Origin: Planctomycetaceae bacterium
GTDB lineage: Bacteria > Planctomycetota > Planctomycetia > Planctomycetales > Planctomycetaceae
DNA: 64,000 nucleotides
Assembly: GCA_021732415.1 (NCBI GenBank)
Contig: JAKFVC010000030.1
Location: forward strand, 1-64,000
Reading direction: 5' to 3'
Shown piece after piece: positions 63,370 through 64,000 of the stretch (the first letter of the stretch is position 1; each line of letters begins with the position of its first letter). A model generated the notes under the pieces. It saw only the letters and a list, made by a program, of their open reading frames with translations, searched no databases and was not told where the DNA came from. A program made the position numbers and the translations under genes.

Positions 63370-64000
63370 ATGGATTCGCCGTCGAATTCCCTGCGTGTCT
63401 GCGCCTTTGAAAGCCGGCGCGGCGACGATATCCGCTCGCTGATCGAACGCCAGGGGGGCATTGCGACGATTGCTCCCTCGATGCGCGAAATCGCACTCGA
63501 TGAGAACCCTCAGGCGTTCGCATTTGCGGAAGAGCTGCTGCAGGATCGATTTGCCGTCGTCGTATTTCTCACCGGCGTCGGAGCCCGCGGATTGCTCGAG
63601 GTTCTGGAGACTCGGTATTCGCGCGATGCGTTGTTCGTCGCGTTGGCGAAAACGACCCTCATTGTGCGCGGCCCCAAGCCCGCCGCGGTCTTGCGCGAAT
63701 GGCAGCTCAAGTTCGACCACCAAGTCCGCGAACCCAATACCTGGCGCGAGTTGCTCGAACTGCTCGATACGCAGGTCCCCGTCGCGGGGAAGCGGATCGC
63801 AATCCAAGAGTACGGCCAGCCGAATCCGGAACTCTATGCCGGGTTGCGGGAACGCCAGGCCGAGGTCACCGCAGTCCCTGTCTATCGCTGGGACTTGCCC
63901 GAGGACACCAAACCCTTAGAAGCCGCTATCCGCGGCACGATTGCAGGCGAATTTGACATCCTGATGTGGACCAGCTCGTTTCAACTGACGAGCGTGCTCA
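63370..64000 (+). CDS. hemD: Uroporphyrinogen-III synthase, cut by the window end
   Basis: This reading frame is open to the last base, so only the first 210 residues are present. It begins MDSPSNSLRVCAFESRRGDDIRSLIERQGG and shows the HemD-type alternate domains: VVVFLTGVGARGLLEVLE (the T-G-V-G/N-G motif of domain 1), VALAKTTLIVRGPKPAAVLREW, KRIAIQEYGQPNPELYAGLRERQAEVTAVPVYRWDLPED and FDILMWTSSFQLTSVL, the TS(s)S-like motif of the second half. HemD cyclises hydroxymethylbilane to uroporphyrinogen III, the substrate of HemE at 56785. ATG 63370 has only a weak ribosome site. Confidence 0.82.
   Translation, partial: MDSPSNSLRVCAFESRRGDDIRSLIERQGGIATIAPSMREIALDENPQAFAFAEELLQDRFAVVVFLTGVGARGLLEVLETRYSRDALFVALAKTTLIVRGPKPAAVLREWQLKFDHQVREPNTWRELLELLDTQVPVAGKRIAIQEYGQPNPELYAGLRERQAEVTAVPVYRWDLPEDTKPLEAAIRGTIAGEFDILMWTSSFQLTSVL

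Overview
The window (about 60% GC by eye) looks like part of a planctomycete chromosome, close in style to Planctomycetaceae such as Schlesneria or Planctopirus. This is an inference. It rests on the CRTAC1/ASPIC-UnbV protein, the secreted PQQ-propeller and di-haem cytochrome proteins, many short lipoproteins of unknown function, an EF-G-like paralogue, a periplasmic-type molybdo-oxidoreductase, sparse operons, and wide intergenic gaps full of palindromic repeats. No rRNA, phage, integron, CRISPR array or transposase gene was seen. There is one tRNA (Asp).

Layout. 0-9 kb: LigD-type phosphoesterase, small conserved proteins, sugar isomerase-like TIM barrel, malate/lactate dehydrogenase family, di-haem cytochrome, UbiD decarboxylase, small lipoprotein. 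9.9-21 kb: homospermidine synthase, large lipoprotein, M20 peptidase, CRTAC1 protein, EF-G-like GTPase, Kv-type channel. 21-29 kb: FtsY, Amt ammonium transporter, a two-gene M16 peptidase pair, hypoxanthine phosphoribosyltransferase, ThiF/MoeB-like E1 enzyme. 29-36 kb: very acidic/basic disordered protein, small unknowns, alanine-rich repeat protein, STN-like secreted protein, macro domain protein, sigma factor, RfbC. 36.5-40.7 kb: four-gene PaoABC-like molybdo-flavo-iron-sulfur operon with a fourth, cysteine-rich small protein, its own terminator and a candidate upstream operator. 41-46 kb: two STAND-like ATPases in a row (one with TPRs) followed by a degenerate STAS protein. 46.7-64 kb: BON protein, lipoprotein, squalene-cyclase-fold secreted protein, tRNA-Asp, RodA, GT39 glycosyltransferase, methyltransferase, PQQ propeller, HemE, alpha/beta hydrolase, Mrp ATPase, ECF sigma factor, and the start of HemD, which runs off the end of the window.

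The strongest unexplained signal lies between the genes. Nearly every intergenic gap holds an inverted pair of short repeats, from at least nineteen families with unrelated sequence. One class has the design GTAG (or GTGG) plus a short hairpin, used as head-to-head pairs; this matches REP/BIME elements mobilised by REP-associated tyrosine transposases (RAYTs). A second class has 25-45 bp arms, each made of about three imperfect copies of an 8-11 nt purine-rich unit. All eight pairs of the commonest REP family enclose a further pair or its remnant. In four genes the stop codon is the TAG at the edge of a repeat. No transposase for these elements is in the window, so they must be mobilised, if at all, from elsewhere.
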